40,458 bases of DNA from an uncultured Oscillospiraceae bacterium. GTDB lineage: Bacteria > Bacillota > Clostridia > Oscillospirales > Ruminococcaceae. The notes beneath the pieces are model-generated. The model saw only the letters and a list, made by a program, of their open reading frames with translations, searched no databases and had not been told where the DNA came from. This document shows positions 31,525 to 40,221 of the stretch, one piece after another (position 1 is the stretch's first letter; the number at the start of each line of letters is the position of its first letter). The translations under genes were made by a program, and so were the position numbers. The DNA lies in contig CASEAH010000085.1 of assembly GCA_949285935.1 (NCBI GenBank), forward strand, positions 1 to 40,458. The letters are read 5' to 3'.

Positions 31525-31984
31525 CCATATATTTGTTTCTGATTCTGTGGCCAGATGGCTATTGCATTTTGATTTTGCAGCAGCCCTTTCCACTTTTCGC
31601 CAAAAACAGTCATCGGTTCCACCTTTACAAAACCGGGGGCTGCGGCTCACAGCGGTCGGCGGGAAAATCTCTGCTGCAAAAATCCTTTCAAAGCTGTGAA
31701 GGCTTTTAAGGTTTTTGCAGGCTGGCTGCATTCTGTTTTTTCCTGCAAACCTTGCCAAAGCCGGTGGGCAGGCGCATCGCCTTTAGGCATCAGGTGCCCG
31801 GAAGATATTCGGGGGATCAGGCGACGTAACCGCCAGTTCGCTGCCAGCGGGGAAATTTCCCCTCGTCAGGGGCTCCCCGCCATCTGTCTGCCGCCTGCTT
31901 TGATTTCAGACGTACAGGACACACCCTTCCGGACGACCCAAAGCCGGACTGCGGGGCATCCGGCTGCGGCAGAACGGGGTTGTA
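31525..31984. other. Intergenic stretch with one hairpin
   Basis: No credible gene. The only structure is a hairpin at 31674-31720: CTGCAAAAA pairs with TTTTTGCAG, then CCTT with AAGG and AAAGC with GCTTT inside. No T-run follows, so it is not an obvious terminator. Confidence 0.45.
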
Positions 31985-32854
31985 TCAGATCTCTTTTTTT
32001 ACGATTCCGGTTCCGGCAGCGTTTATTCCCACATGGCAGGCAATGCTGCAGGGCAGCTGCACATAGGAGACGGGGATGGTGGGGAATTCCGCCTGTACCA
32101 ACTGGCGCCATCTTTCCGCCTGCTCTTTGTCCTCAAAGGTACCCGCGGTTTCCACCCGAAGGCAGGAATCGGGGATATGGGCAAAGCGTGTCAGGCGATC
32201 CTGTTTGAGCGACGCTATCATCTTTTGTTCCGCCTGCCTCATTCCCCGCACTTTGGCGTGGACATCCAACTTGTCCCCCTGGATGGTCAGAACAGGCTTC
32301 AGATTCAGCACAGTGGCAAACGCGGCGGCAGCAGGCGTGATCCGCCCTCCCTTTTTCAGGTATTCCATGGAATCCACTGTAATATAGATGCTGGCTTCAT
32401 AAGCACTTTTTTCCAGGCATTCTTTGATCTCCCGGGCGCTGCAGCCCTGCTGGGCCAGCTTCCAGGCACTCATGACAGAGGTTTCCTGCGTCACCGAGAT
32501 CCTATGGTTATCCACTACGTGAACCTTTCCATTGTATTCCCCGGAAAACTGGATGGCGTTGCTGCAGGAATTGCTCAATCCGCTGGACATGGGGATATAG
32601 ACAATTTCATCATACCCATCCTTCAAAATGCCATCCCAGAATTCCATCAGCTGTCCCAGAGACGGCTGGGAAGACGAAATATCCTTGTGCAGTTTCATGG
32701 CCTCAAAAAGCTGAGCGGCGGTGATGTCAATTCCTTCCAGATACATTTTGTTGTCCACAATCACAGGCATCGGCAGGATGTAGATGTTTTGCCCGCTTGT
32801 CTGCTGCCGCATCATACCGCTGTTTGTATCCGTTGCGATTGCTACTTTCATCAT
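31985..32854 (-). CDS. DegV family fatty-acid-binding protein, copy 1
   Basis: The 289-residue protein has the DegV layout: V-A-I-A-T-D-T-N-S-G at the start, S-S-Q-P-S (T-S-x-P/Q-S-type lipid loop) at about 77-81, M-S-S-G-L-S-N-S around 105 and M-E-Y-L-K-K-G-G-R-I-T-P near 185. DegV proteins bind fatty acids; those acting as FakB feed exogenous fatty acids to the kinase FakA. FakA is not in the window. ATG 32854 has AGAAAGG upstream. It follows a DegV paralogue by 20 bases. Confidence 0.87.
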   Translation of the reverse strand: MMKVAIATDTNSGMMRQQTSGQNIYILPMPVIVDNKMYLEGIDITAAQLFEAMKLHKDISSSQPSLGQLMEFWDGILKDGYDEIVYIPMSSGLSNSCSNAIQFSGEYNGKVHVVDNHRISVTQETSVMSAWKLAQQGCSAREIKECLEKSAYEASIYITVDSMEYLKKGGRITPAAAAFATVLNLKPVLTIQGDKLDVHAKVRGMRQAEQKMIASLKQDRLTRFAHIPDSCLRVETAGTFEDKEQAERWRQLVQAEFPTIPVSYVQLPCSIACHVGINAAGTGIVKKEI

Positions 32855-32874
32855 CTTTAACTGCCTTTCTCTGT

Positions 32875-33762
32875 TTAATGATTGCGCTGGTTCCCCCAAA
32901 AGAAAAGCGCCACTGTCCCGGGCCCGGTATGGCTTCCAATGGTAGTGCCAATGGGAAAAATCTCCACCTTTCCCTTGAGAGCCGGGAATCGCTCCTCCAC
33001 CATGGCGGCCACCGTCTCCGCGTCTTGCCGGCACACCGAATGGCAGATATAGCATCGACCATTGTAGGATGTCCCGCCCTGGGCGCAGGATTCCATTTTT
33101 TCTACGATCCGCTTCATAACATTGCTTTTTCCGCGGACTTTTTCTCTGGGCTCCAGATGCCCCTGCCGGTCCATATCCAAAAGCGGACAGATATGCAGTA
33201 CGTTTCCTGCCATTCCCGCCGCCCTGGAAATTCTTCCGCCCCGGATATAAAAGGATAAATCGGTGGAAAAGAACCAATGATGCAGCTGAAGCTTATTGTT
33301 CTCAATCCAGGCATAAAGTTCATCTATGGTTTTCCCTGCACCCCGCAGATCGGCCAGGGTTTCCATCATCATGCCGTAGCCGCTGGAAGCGCCAAGGGAA
33401 TCCACAATATAGATCTTTTGCTGGGGATACTGTTCCGCCAGTTCCTCCCGCGCAATGCAGGCGGAATTATAAGTACCTGTAAGCCCACTGGACAAAGTAA
33501 CATGGAGGATGTCTTTTCCTTGCTTGAGCAGAGGTTCAAAGTGACGGATATATTCCTCAACGCTGATCTGTGAGGTTTTGGTTTGCGCACCGCTGCACAT
33601 ACGGTCAAACAGTTCCTGAGAAGACATGGTCTGCCCCATATCATCCAGGTATTCCCTGCCATCCAGCGTATATTTGAAGCATACATACGCAAGCTCCCGC
33701 TGTTTCATGCGTTCCGGCGTCAGGTCCACCGCGGGGCAGCAGCTCAGACAATAATCAGCCAT
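32875..33762 (-). CDS. DegV family fatty-acid-binding protein, copy 2
   Basis: The 295-residue protein has L-S-C-C-P-A-V-D-L-T-P near the start, T-S-Q-I-S (62-66) as lipid-head loop, T-L-S-S-G-L-T-G-T-Y-N-S-A (88-100) and Y-I-R-G-G-R-I-S near 175. It is a DegV/FakB relative with several N-terminal cysteines not seen in copy 1. Fatty-acid binding is known for the family. GGGGAGG precedes ATG 33762. It is first in a two-gene unit with copy 1 and divergent from a TetR-type regulator. Confidence 0.87.
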   Translation of the reverse strand: MADYCLSCCPAVDLTPERMKQRELAYVCFKYTLDGREYLDDMGQTMSSQELFDRMCSGAQTKTSQISVEEYIRHFEPLLKQGKDILHVTLSSGLTGTYNSACIAREELAEQYPQQKIYIVDSLGASSGYGMMMETLADLRGAGKTIDELYAWIENNKLQLHHWFFSTDLSFYIRGGRISRAAGMAGNVLHICPLLDMDRQGHLEPREKVRGKSNVMKRIVEKMESCAQGGTSYNGRCYICHSVCRQDAETVAAMVEERFPALKGKVEIFPIGTTIGSHTGPGTVALFFWGNQRNH

Positions 33763-33775
33763 GATAACCTCCCCG

Positions 33776-33803
33776 TTGACAGTTCAGAAAATCATGTTAA
33801 AAT
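33776..33803 (+). promoter_or_regulatory. Promoter of the second TetR-type gene
   Basis: TTGACA (33776-33781) and TAAAAT (33798-33803) are 16 bases apart. Transcription proceeds away from the DegV pair. Confidence 0.6.
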
Positions 33804-33850
33804 ACGAGACAAGTGTATCATATAACAGGTGTTACATCAATTCCCACGAC

Positions 33851-33877
33851 TGAGACAATTTTTGCTTTTATGTCTCA
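33851..33877 (+). promoter_or_regulatory. Inverted repeat in the leader of the second TetR-type gene
   Basis: TGAGACA (33851-33857) and TGTCTCA (33871-33877) are perfect 7-base half-sites 13 bases apart. An additional GAGACA occurs near 33806. It may be an operator for the regulator or a leader hairpin. Confidence 0.5.
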
Positions 33878-33903
33878 TATCGGCATGGAAAGGAACCACT
33901 GGC

Positions 33904-34452
33904 ATGGATAAGCGGAAAATGGCAAACCTCCGGGTAAAAGGGAATATTATCAATGCGCTTTTTGCCCTGATGCAGAAAAAGCGGCTGTCAGAAATTACCA
34001 TTACTGAGCTTGTGGATGCAGCCGACGTGGCGCGGGCCTCTTTTTATCGCAATTACTGCTCCAAAGAAGATGTTCTGGTCACTCTGATCCGGGACGTCCT
34101 GGAGGATTTCCGCAGCAGGATCGCTCCGGGCCAGGACAGTTTCTATACATATAAAAATATCCTGTTGAGTTTCCAGTATTTTGATGCCTTCCGCAGTTAC
34201 ATTCTGGACCTGTACCATTCCGGATTTACCTCCGTCTTCCTGGAAGAGCTGAACCGATTCCACGAAAGTATCGAGGGCACCATGCCCTCTTCTTCCATCA
34301 GGAAATACCAGCTGTACATGTACATTGGGGCGCTGTTCAACACCGCCATGGAATGGCTGCTGGAAAACGACCGTATCAGCCCGGAGGAGATGGCCCGGTT
34401 CTTTTTTCCGGCGGCACTGAAGATGCTGCAAGAAGAACCCCTGTCCGAATGA
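33904..34452 (+). CDS. TetR/AcrR-type regulator
   Basis: The 182-residue protein starts M-D-K-R-K at ATG 33904 and has a TetR HTH: I-I-N-A-L-F-A-L-M-Q-K, I-T-I-T-E-L-V-D-A-A-D-V-A-R-A-S-F-Y-R-N-Y. The C-terminal region, with W-L-L-E-N-D-R-I-S-P-E-E-M-A, resembles the TetR C-terminal domain found near dihydroxyacetone kinase and DegV genes. Its divergent position suggests control of the DegV pair. An upstream in-frame start near 33829 is unlikely. Confidence 0.85.
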   Translation: MDKRKMANLRVKGNIINALFALMQKKRLSEITITELVDAADVARASFYRNYCSKEDVLVTLIRDVLEDFRSRIAPGQDSFYTYKNILLSFQYFDAFRSYILDLYHSGFTSVFLEELNRFHESIEGTMPSSSIRKYQLYMYIGALFNTAMEWLLENDRISPEEMARFFFPAALKMLQEEPLSE

Positions 34453-35298
34453 CCTCCCTGCTCTTGCCATAGGTTCCCCGGGCAGGCGCCAGGCCCGGCT
34501 GCGGCGCCGCCCGGGCCTCCCGCCATGACGTGGGGAATCTGGGCCTGGTTTTTCAAAATTTGGGGACCGGTCAAGAGGAAATTTCCATCGCCACTCTCCG
34601 GAGGGGAATGGAGCGCTGCATGGTTTCAGCGCCGGCAAATGCGCTCCGCTTTTCAGGCAGAAGCTCTTAATAATATGCCCCCCACCGTGCCGGTGTTTCC
34701 TGACCCCGTCATAGCCACCTGCTCAGCCGGTGCTTGAGTTGGCCCTTTAAAGGCCCGTTTCCGGCACAAGGTCTCCAAGACGCACTGAATCTATTTCACC
34801 CGCATCACTTGCCCGGCAGCCTGTAAACAGGCAGCCGCTGCTCTGACAAAAGCCTTTCATTGCAGGTAGCTGGGTGCCAGCAGCCCGCTTCGCTCGTTCC
34901 TTGAAGCTGAAGCTTTTGGGCTGGAAGTCTCCGCCGGAGGAACCTGTGGTTCCCTGCCCAATAAAAAAGCCGCCTGAGGCGGCTTTAAAAATATATTCTG
35001 AACCAAGCCCGGCACCAAAATTTGCAAAAGGATAAAACGCCGCGAGGGTCCTGTGAAAGGAGCGTATCTTTTCCCGCGCCGGCGGAGGACTCTCCCGCGC
35101 CATTTTATGTGATGGGAAAAGCGGCAGGGGGCGGCGGATGATCCCCCACAAGAGAGGAGACCCATCATCCCCGGGATGGAGGAGCAGCAGGAAAATAGAT
35201 TTTCGATGAAACTCTCTCCCACCGACTACCGCCGTTCCGGCGTTTTCCCACCCATAAGCGCCTTGTCATTTGTCCAGCACAACCTTTTGCGGATCCCT
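34453..35298. other. Long intergenic stretch, no credible gene
   Basis: This is 846 bases, GC-rich. The only clear structure is the terminator at 34966-34990. Open frames on both strands lack family resemblance and good start sites. It may contain decayed sequence; I see no recognisable remnant. Confidence 0.45.
34966..34990 (-). terminator. Intrinsic terminator, T-run on the minus strand
   Basis: AAAGCCGCC (34966-34974) and GGCGGCTTT (34978-34986) form a nine-base stem with a three-base loop. Read leftward it is followed by a run of T, so it probably ends the LysR transcript or an unrecognised minus-strand RNA. Confidence 0.6.
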
Positions 35299-36186
35299 TT
35301 ATTCTTTAAATCCCGCCAAATTTTCTTTCAGGCGTTCCAGAAACAGCTCCGCTCCCCTGGAAAACACCCTGGATTTTTTCCAGGCCAGATACATCCCCAG
35401 TTCCAGTTTAGGCTCCAGGGGCCGGAAACAAAGGCTGCTCCCCGTGGTGTTGACCAGCTTGTCCAGGGCAAAGGCATAGCCCATTCCCTCGTCCACCATC
35501 AGGGATGCGTTGTAGATAAGGTTGTAGGTAGCGACGGTATGCAGTTCTGCCGGGTCTTTGCCCAGCCAGCGGTACAGGCTGCTTTTGTTGTCCGCCTGCC
35601 GGGAAAGGATCAGCGGCTGATCCCAAAGGTCACCGGGGGATACCGCTTCCTTTCCCGCCAGGGGGCTGCTCCTCCGCATCAGGATCCCCCAGGTATCCTT
35701 CATGGGCAGCTCCATATATCCATATTTCGTCTGATCCATATCCCCCAGCAAAACCCCAAAGTCCAGCAGCCCCTTGTCCAGGCCCTCGCAGACATCCCCG
35801 GCGTCCCCGCTGATAATATGGAACCGGAGGCGGGGATAATCCTGCTGAAGCCGGTTGGCCGTCCGGGCTATTTGACGCATTCCATCGGTCTCCCCGGTCC
35901 CGATATAAAGATCCCCGCTGATGGTTTCTTCCGATTCCACGATTTCTTTTTCCGTGCGGCCCACCAGTTCCAGAATCTCTTCCGCCCGCTTGCGCAGAAG
36001 CATCCCCTCTTCGGTCAAAGTGATTTTTCTGCCGCCCCGGATCATCAGCTGCCTGCCCAGCTCCTCCTCCAGCTCCCTGAGCTGCCGGGAGAGGGTGGGC
36101 TGGGTAAGATGCAGGGACTGCGCCGCCGCAGAAATGTTTTGTTCTCTGGCCACCGCAAGAAAGTATTGCAGCACTCTCAGTTCCAT
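35299..36186 (-). CDS. LysR-family transcriptional regulator
   Basis: From ATG 36186 the protein has 295 residues. It starts M-E-L-R-V-L-Q-Y-F-L-A-V-A-R-E-Q-N-I-S-A-A-A with the LysR HTH L-H-L-T-Q-P-T-L-S-R-Q-L, then the linker helix and a periplasmic-binding-like effector domain. GGGGGGAG lies upstream; an earlier in-frame Met would add a non-family extension. It diverges from the FMN reductase - hydrolase - lipoprotein genes and probably regulates them. Confidence 0.9.
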   Translation of the reverse strand: MELRVLQYFLAVAREQNISAAAQSLHLTQPTLSRQLRELEEELGRQLMIRGGRKITLTEEGMLLRKRAEEILELVGRTEKEIVESEETISGDLYIGTGETDGMRQIARTANRLQQDYPRLRFHIISGDAGDVCEGLDKGLLDFGVLLGDMDQTKYGYMELPMKDTWGILMRRSSPLAGKEAVSPGDLWDQPLILSRQADNKSSLYRWLGKDPAELHTVATYNLIYNASLMVDEGMGYAFALDKLVNTTGSSLCFRPLEPKLELGMYLAWKKSRVFSRGAELFLERLKENLAGFKE

Positions 36187-36471
36187 CAAATCTCCCCCCA
36201 TGCTTGCATTATAACCGGGTAAAGTATAGGTTTCAAGCATAGTTATGTATATTTTATAGGCATTTGTTATCGGGCATGGCAGGTGCTACAATTAAAATGT
36301 AAATATAGTCCATCCAAAACGGGGAATGAAATGAAAAGCACCGGTGGTTTTCCGGGCGGGCTCCGCCCGGAAGCGGCGCCGGCGCCAGGGTGCCAAACCA
36401 CGATCCCGGCATCCGCCGTTTGGACTGCATTTCCCGTGAAATTTTGAAATGATCTGTAAGGAGGAGTCATG
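36187..36471. other. Divergent promoter region of LysR gene and FMN reductase gene
   Basis: It contains AT-rich promoter-like sequence near 36210-36300. LysR-type T-N11-A sites are expected here, but I could not choose one with confidence. The GC-rich 36340-36410 shows short inverted repeats without a T-run. Confidence 0.4.
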
Positions 36472-37014
36472 ATGAGCAAAAAGGTTTTAGTTCTTTCCAC
36501 CAGTCCCCGAAAGGGCGGAAACTCGGATCGGTTGGCAGATGAATTTGCCCGGGGAGCCCGGGAGGCCGGAAATATCGTGGAAAAAATCTGTCTCTCCGAC
36601 AAGACCATTGGCTTCTGCAAGGGCTGCCTGGCCTGCCAGCGCACCCAGTCCTGCGTCCTCCGTGACGACGCGGCGGCCATCGTGCAAAGCATGCTGACTG
36701 CCGATGTGATTGCCTTTGCCACTCCCGTTTATTACTACGGCATGTGCGGGCAGATGAAAACCATGCTGGACCGCAGCAATCCGTTATACTCTGCCGACTA
36801 CCGGTTTGGCGACATTTATCTGTTGGCTGCCGCCGCCGAAAAGGAAGAAAGCACCGTAGACGGAACTGTCAACGGTTTGCAGGGATGGGTCGCGTGCTTT
36901 GAAAAGGCCCGCCTTGCAGGAACCGTTTTTGCCGGGGGCGTCACCTCTGTGGGCGAGATCCAGGGCCATCCCGCGCTGCAAAAAGCCTTTGAAATGGGCA
37001 GGAGCATCGGGTAA
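36472..37014 (+). CDS. NAD(P)H-dependent FMN reductase / flavodoxin-fold oxidoreductase
   Basis: The 180-residue protein starts M-S-K-K-V-L-V-L-S-T-S-P-R-K-G-G-N-S, the FMN phosphate loop of the family. It also has F-C-K-G-C-L-A-C-Q with three close cysteines and a fourth in S-C-V, a pattern shared with iron-sulfur flavoproteins and small FMN reductases, and T-P-V-Y-Y-Y-G-M. It would pass electrons to an unknown substrate. ATG 36472 is well spaced to AAGGAGG (36469 is possible). Confidence 0.87.
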   Translation: MSKKVLVLSTSPRKGGNSDRLADEFARGAREAGNIVEKICLSDKTIGFCKGCLACQRTQSCVLRDDAAAIVQSMLTADVIAFATPVYYYGMCGQMKTMLDRSNPLYSADYRFGDIYLLAAAAEKEESTVDGTVNGLQGWVACFEKARLAGTVFAGGVTSVGEIQGHPALQKAFEMGRSIG

Positions 37015-37029
37015 AGGAGGCTTTAAAGC

Positions 37030-38019
37030 ATGAGCGAAGTTTTAACCTTGACTCAGGAGTGGGATAAAACCTTTCCTCTGAGCCCCAAAGTCGATCACCA
37101 AAAAATAACCTTTCACAACCGCTATGGAATCACTTTGGCCGCGGACCTGTATCTGCCCAAAAATTCCGGAGAAAAGCTGCCCGCCCTTGCGGTGGCCGGT
37201 CCCTTTGGGGCGGTAAAGGAACAGGCCTCCGGTCTGTACGCCCAGGCCATGGCAGAACGCGGCTTCCTGACCATTGCTTTCGACCCCTCGTTTACCGGTG
37301 AAAGCGGCGGTTCACCCCGGTATGTGGCATCTCCGGACATCAATACCGAAGATTTCCAGGCCGCGGTGGACTTCCTGTCCGTGCAGGATCGTGTGGATCC
37401 CGAAAAAATCGGCATTATCGGCATCTGCGGGTGGGGTGGAATGGCTTTGAATGCCGCCGCCCTGGACACCCGCATCAAAGCCACCGTGGCTTCCACCATG
37501 TATGACATGACCCGGGTCACCGCAAAGGGATATTTTGATGCCGAGGACAGCGAAGAATCCCGGTACCAAAAGCGCAGGACCATGAGCGCTCAGCGGACCG
37601 CCGATTATAAAAACAGAGTCTTTGCCAGAGCTGGCGGCGTTGCGGACCCGCTTCCGGAGGATGCTCCCTTCTTTGTACGGGATTATTACGACTACTATAA
37701 GACAAGCCGTGGGTATCATGCCCGGTCCCTGAACTCCAATGACGGCTGGAATATCACATCCTCCCTGTCCTTCCTCAATATGCCTATTTTGCAGTACAGC
37801 CATGAGATCCGCAGCACCGTCCTGCTGATCCACGGAGAAAAGGCGCACTCCTGCTACTTCAGCAGAGACGCCTTTGCCGATATGATAAAAAATAACCCCC
37901 AGCCTCAAAACAAGGAATTGCTTCTTATTCCCGGTGCGGTCCACACCGACCTTTATGACCGGAAGGATATCATTCCCTTCGATAAAATGGAGCAGTTCTT
38001 TCACCAATATTTGCGGTAA
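37030..38019 (+). CDS. Alpha/beta hydrolase with cysteine nucleophile motif (DLH-like)
   Basis: The 329-residue protein has an alpha/beta-hydrolase core: V-A-G-P-F-G-A-V-K-E-Q near the oxyanion site, F-D-P-S-F-T-G-E-S-G, and G-I-C-G-W-G-G (about 133-139), where the nucleophile elbow has Cys instead of Ser, as in dienelactone hydrolases. L-L-I-H-G-E-K-A-H and G-A-V-H-T-D-L-Y provide the acidic and His region. AAAGGAGG precedes ATG 37030, 15 bases after the FMN reductase. The substrate is unknown; divergence from a LysR gene suggests an aromatic or other small-molecule breakdown task. Confidence 0.83.
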   Translation: MSEVLTLTQEWDKTFPLSPKVDHQKITFHNRYGITLAADLYLPKNSGEKLPALAVAGPFGAVKEQASGLYAQAMAERGFLTIAFDPSFTGESGGSPRYVASPDINTEDFQAAVDFLSVQDRVDPEKIGIIGICGWGGMALNAAALDTRIKATVASTMYDMTRVTAKGYFDAEDSEESRYQKRRTMSAQRTADYKNRVFARAGGVADPLPEDAPFFVRDYYDYYKTSRGYHARSLNSNDGWNITSSLSFLNMPILQYSHEIRSTVLLIHGEKAHSCYFSRDAFADMIKNNPQPQNKELLLIPGAVHTDLYDRKDIIPFDKMEQFFHQYLR

Positions 38020-38043
38020 ACCGCACCGCAGCAGAGGAAAACT

Positions 38044-38691
38044 ATGATGATAAGATTATTGTGCGTGTTTTTCTTTCTTCTCAGCCTCTGCGCCTGCGCA
38101 TCCGGAGAGCTTTCCGCGGCCGGAGCGGCGTCATCCCCGGCTGATGCAGAGGGGCAAGGCTCTTCTTCCATCAGTGTACTGCCGCAAGACTTGCCGTCCG
38201 GCAGTTCTTCTCAAGCGCAGCAAATCCAGGAGGATGATCCATCTGCCTCCGCCCCTGCCGATGCAGGAGGTTCTTTGTGGGAGACCGCCTCTGAAGCCGA
38301 AGCGGCGGCAGCCACCAGTCCTCTTCAGGAGGGATCCGCCCTGAAAATTACAGCCGGCCAATATGAATTCCGGGCCACATTTGAAGAGAACAGTTCGGCA
38401 GAAGAGTTCCGCGACTTACTGGCCCAGGGTCCTGTCACGATTGTGATGGAGGATTACGGAGGCTTTGAAAAGGTGGGGCCGCTGGGTACGGAACTGTCCC
38501 GCAACGACATGCAGATCACCACCCAGCCGGGAGATGTGATCCTTTACCAGGGCGATCAAATCACCCTTTACTACGGCACAAATTCCTGGACATTCACCCG
38601 CCTTGCCAGAATAGACAACCCCTCCGGCCTGCGGGAAAAGCTGGGGGATGGAACGGTGGAGGTCACCTTCTCTCTGGAATCCTTGCAATAA
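38044..38691 (+). CDS. Lipoprotein with cyclophilin-like domain
   Basis: The 215-residue protein has a lipoprotein signal ending L-C-A-C (Cys18 as the lipidated residue), then a Ser/Ala-rich linker to about residue 90, and a C-terminal cyclophilin-like domain (about 98-215): V-T-I-V-M-E-D-Y-G-G-F-E-K-V-G, L-G-T-E-L-S-R-N-D, Q-P-G-D-V-I-L-Y-Q-G and Y-Y-G-T-N-S-W-T. This small domain is often found beside flavin reductases and hydrolases. It is outside the membrane. It lies 24 bases after the hydrolase, so it is likely in the same operon. Confidence 0.85.
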   Translation: MMIRLLCVFFFLLSLCACASGELSAAGAASSPADAEGQGSSSISVLPQDLPSGSSSQAQQIQEDDPSASAPADAGGSLWETASEAEAAAATSPLQEGSALKITAGQYEFRATFEENSSAEEFRDLLAQGPVTIVMEDYGGFEKVGPLGTELSRNDMQITTQPGDVILYQGDQITLYYGTNSWTFTRLARIDNPSGLREKLGDGTVEVTFSLESLQ

Positions 38692-38999
38692 GCGCAGCCA
38701 GGGAGCCTGCAGCCTCCCGGCGGTTCCATAAACTATTTTTCAAGGCCGGACAAAACGGCGGTTTGGGAAGCCAGCGGCAGCAGGCTTATTTTCTCCGTTC
38801 CCATCTTTGGGGCAGGTCCGGGCAGGCGCAGGGGAACCGCGAGGCAAGCGAAAATGTTTTTATCCGCGCGGCGCCGCTGCAAAGCTGCCGCTGCGCTTCC
38901 TGTTACCCCGCCCATAACGCAGAACAGACCCCCGGTTTCCTTTTTTAAAAGCCGGGGGTTTAACCACTGAACATGCAGAAAAGAGGCGTCACATTCATT
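38692..38999. other. Intergenic stretch before the CMD-cupin gene
   Basis: It holds one hairpin (38928-38960) and otherwise GC-rich sequence with no recognisable gene. A promoter for the next gene was not identified. Confidence 0.4.
38928..38960. terminator. Hairpin with ACCCCCGG / CCGGGGGT stem
   Basis: Eight pairs (38928-38935 with 38952-38959) close a T/A-rich loop that can pair further. It may terminate the preceding operon, though its T-run is short on the plus strand. Confidence 0.45.
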
Positions 39000-39755
39000 A
39001 TGACAGTGAAACAAACAGCAGGCAGAGACGCTTTGGGCGACTTTGCGCCCAAGTTTGCCCAGCTCAACGACGATGTCCTGTTCGGCCAGGTTTGGAGCCG
39101 GGAGGAAATGCTTTCCCTCCGGGACCGGTCTCTGGTTACTGTGGTAGCTCTCATGGCTCAAGGCCTTGTGGACAGCTCCTTCCGGTACCATCTGGTTACC
39201 GCCCGGCAGAACGGCATTACCCGGCAGGAAATTGCGGAGGTCCTGACGCACAGTGCCTTCTATGCCGGCTGGCCCAAGGCATGGGCAGCCTTCCGCATGG
39301 CCAAAGAGGTCTGGGAGGAGGATGCTCCAGCGGGTGAGGCCAAAGCCCGCCACCAGAGGGAGATGCTCTTTCCCATAGGAGAACCCAACGACCGCTTTGC
39401 CCCGTATTTTACCGGGAAAAGCTATCTGTACCCCCTTTCCACCAGTCAGGTTGGAGTCTATAACGTCACCTTTGAGCCGGGCTGCCGCAATAACTGGCAC
39501 ATCCATCACGCGGAGCAGGGCGGCGGCCAGATCCTCATCTGTGTGGCCGGGCGCGGTTATTACCAGGAATGGGAAAAAGAAGCCAGAGAACTTCATCCGG
39601 GGGATGTGGTGAACAGTCCCTCGGGCGTCAAGCATTGGCACGGAGCCGCTCCGGACAGCTGGTTTTCCCATCTTGCTTTGGAGGTTCCGGGACAAGGCTG
39701 CTCCAACCAGTGGCTGGAGGCTGTGGACGAAACGATATACGGCAAGCTGGGGTGA
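39000..39755 (+). CDS. Carboxymuconolactone decarboxylase - cupin fusion protein
   Basis: The 251-residue protein has an N-terminal CMD/AhpD-like domain (1-110): F-A-P-K-F-A-Q-L-N-D-D-V-L-F-G, S-L-R-D-R-S-L-V-T-V, and I-A-E-V-L-T-H-S-A-F-Y-A-G-W-P in place of the peroxidase C-x-x-C. The C-terminal cupin (about 140-245) has W-H-I-H-H and H-P-G-D-V with metal-binding His residues, and G-V-K-H-W-H-G. Such fusions are common in anaerobes and are of uncertain activity. ATG 39000 matches the family start; an ATG at 38973 lacks support. Confidence 0.87.
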   Translation: MTVKQTAGRDALGDFAPKFAQLNDDVLFGQVWSREEMLSLRDRSLVTVVALMAQGLVDSSFRYHLVTARQNGITRQEIAEVLTHSAFYAGWPKAWAAFRMAKEVWEEDAPAGEAKARHQREMLFPIGEPNDRFAPYFTGKSYLYPLSTSQVGVYNVTFEPGCRNNWHIHHAEQGGGQILICVAGRGYYQEWEKEARELHPGDVVNSPSGVKHWHGAAPDSWFSHLALEVPGQGCSNQWLEAVDETIYGKLG

Positions 39756-40138
39756 GACATGTCGGTAAAACGTCCGCTCTTTGCCCCTTTGCCGTGAACT
39801 CCGGGAAAGGCCCCTGCTGCCGGATCTTATTCTCAAACGGATTCTCAGACGAAATTTTTTTAAATTTGGCGGACACTTTCGCCCGTCCGCATGGGGATCT
39901 GCGTGTGCCGGGAGTTTTCTCAGCAGTAAGCTCTGCGGCAGCAACCGTGTCACCTTCCTGCCGCTCCGTGTTTTTCTTCTGGGGATCTTATGCTCTGCCC
40001 CTGCTTCCGGCGCCCCCCGCCCCAGCACATATCTGATGGGCAATTTCCCAGTATCCTCCTGTTTTTTCAGCTTACCTGTCAAAACCGGGCCTTCCGCTTC
40101 TCTTTTCCTCCATTATCAGAAAGGATCTTCCTGCGCTA
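39756..40138. other. Intergenic stretch without a recognisable gene
   Basis: No credible coding sequence, repeat or terminator was identified. A long open frame antisense to this area and to the CMD-cupin gene is a GC-rich shadow. Confidence 0.4.
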
Positions 40139-40166
40139 TTGCTTTCTTTTCCAAAGGGAGTATAAT
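40139..40166 (+). promoter_or_regulatory. Promoter of the last lipoprotein gene
   Basis: TTGCTT (40139-40144) and TATAAT (40161-40166) are 16 bases apart. A small hairpin CCGCTT / AAGCGG (40181-40197) lies in the leader before AGGAGG. Confidence 0.6.
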
Positions 40167-40221
40167 AAGAAACGTTAAAACCGCTTATGAAAAGCGGATC
40201 ATTGTATCAGGAGGATTTTTT

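Noticed and set aside
34747-35222. Minus-strand frames between the second TetR gene and LysR
   Set aside because: They cross a terminator hairpin and show no recognisable domain or start signal.
38733-40082. Long minus-strand open frame opposite the CMD-cupin gene
   Set aside because: No start signal or homology; the plus strand holds a clear two-domain protein.
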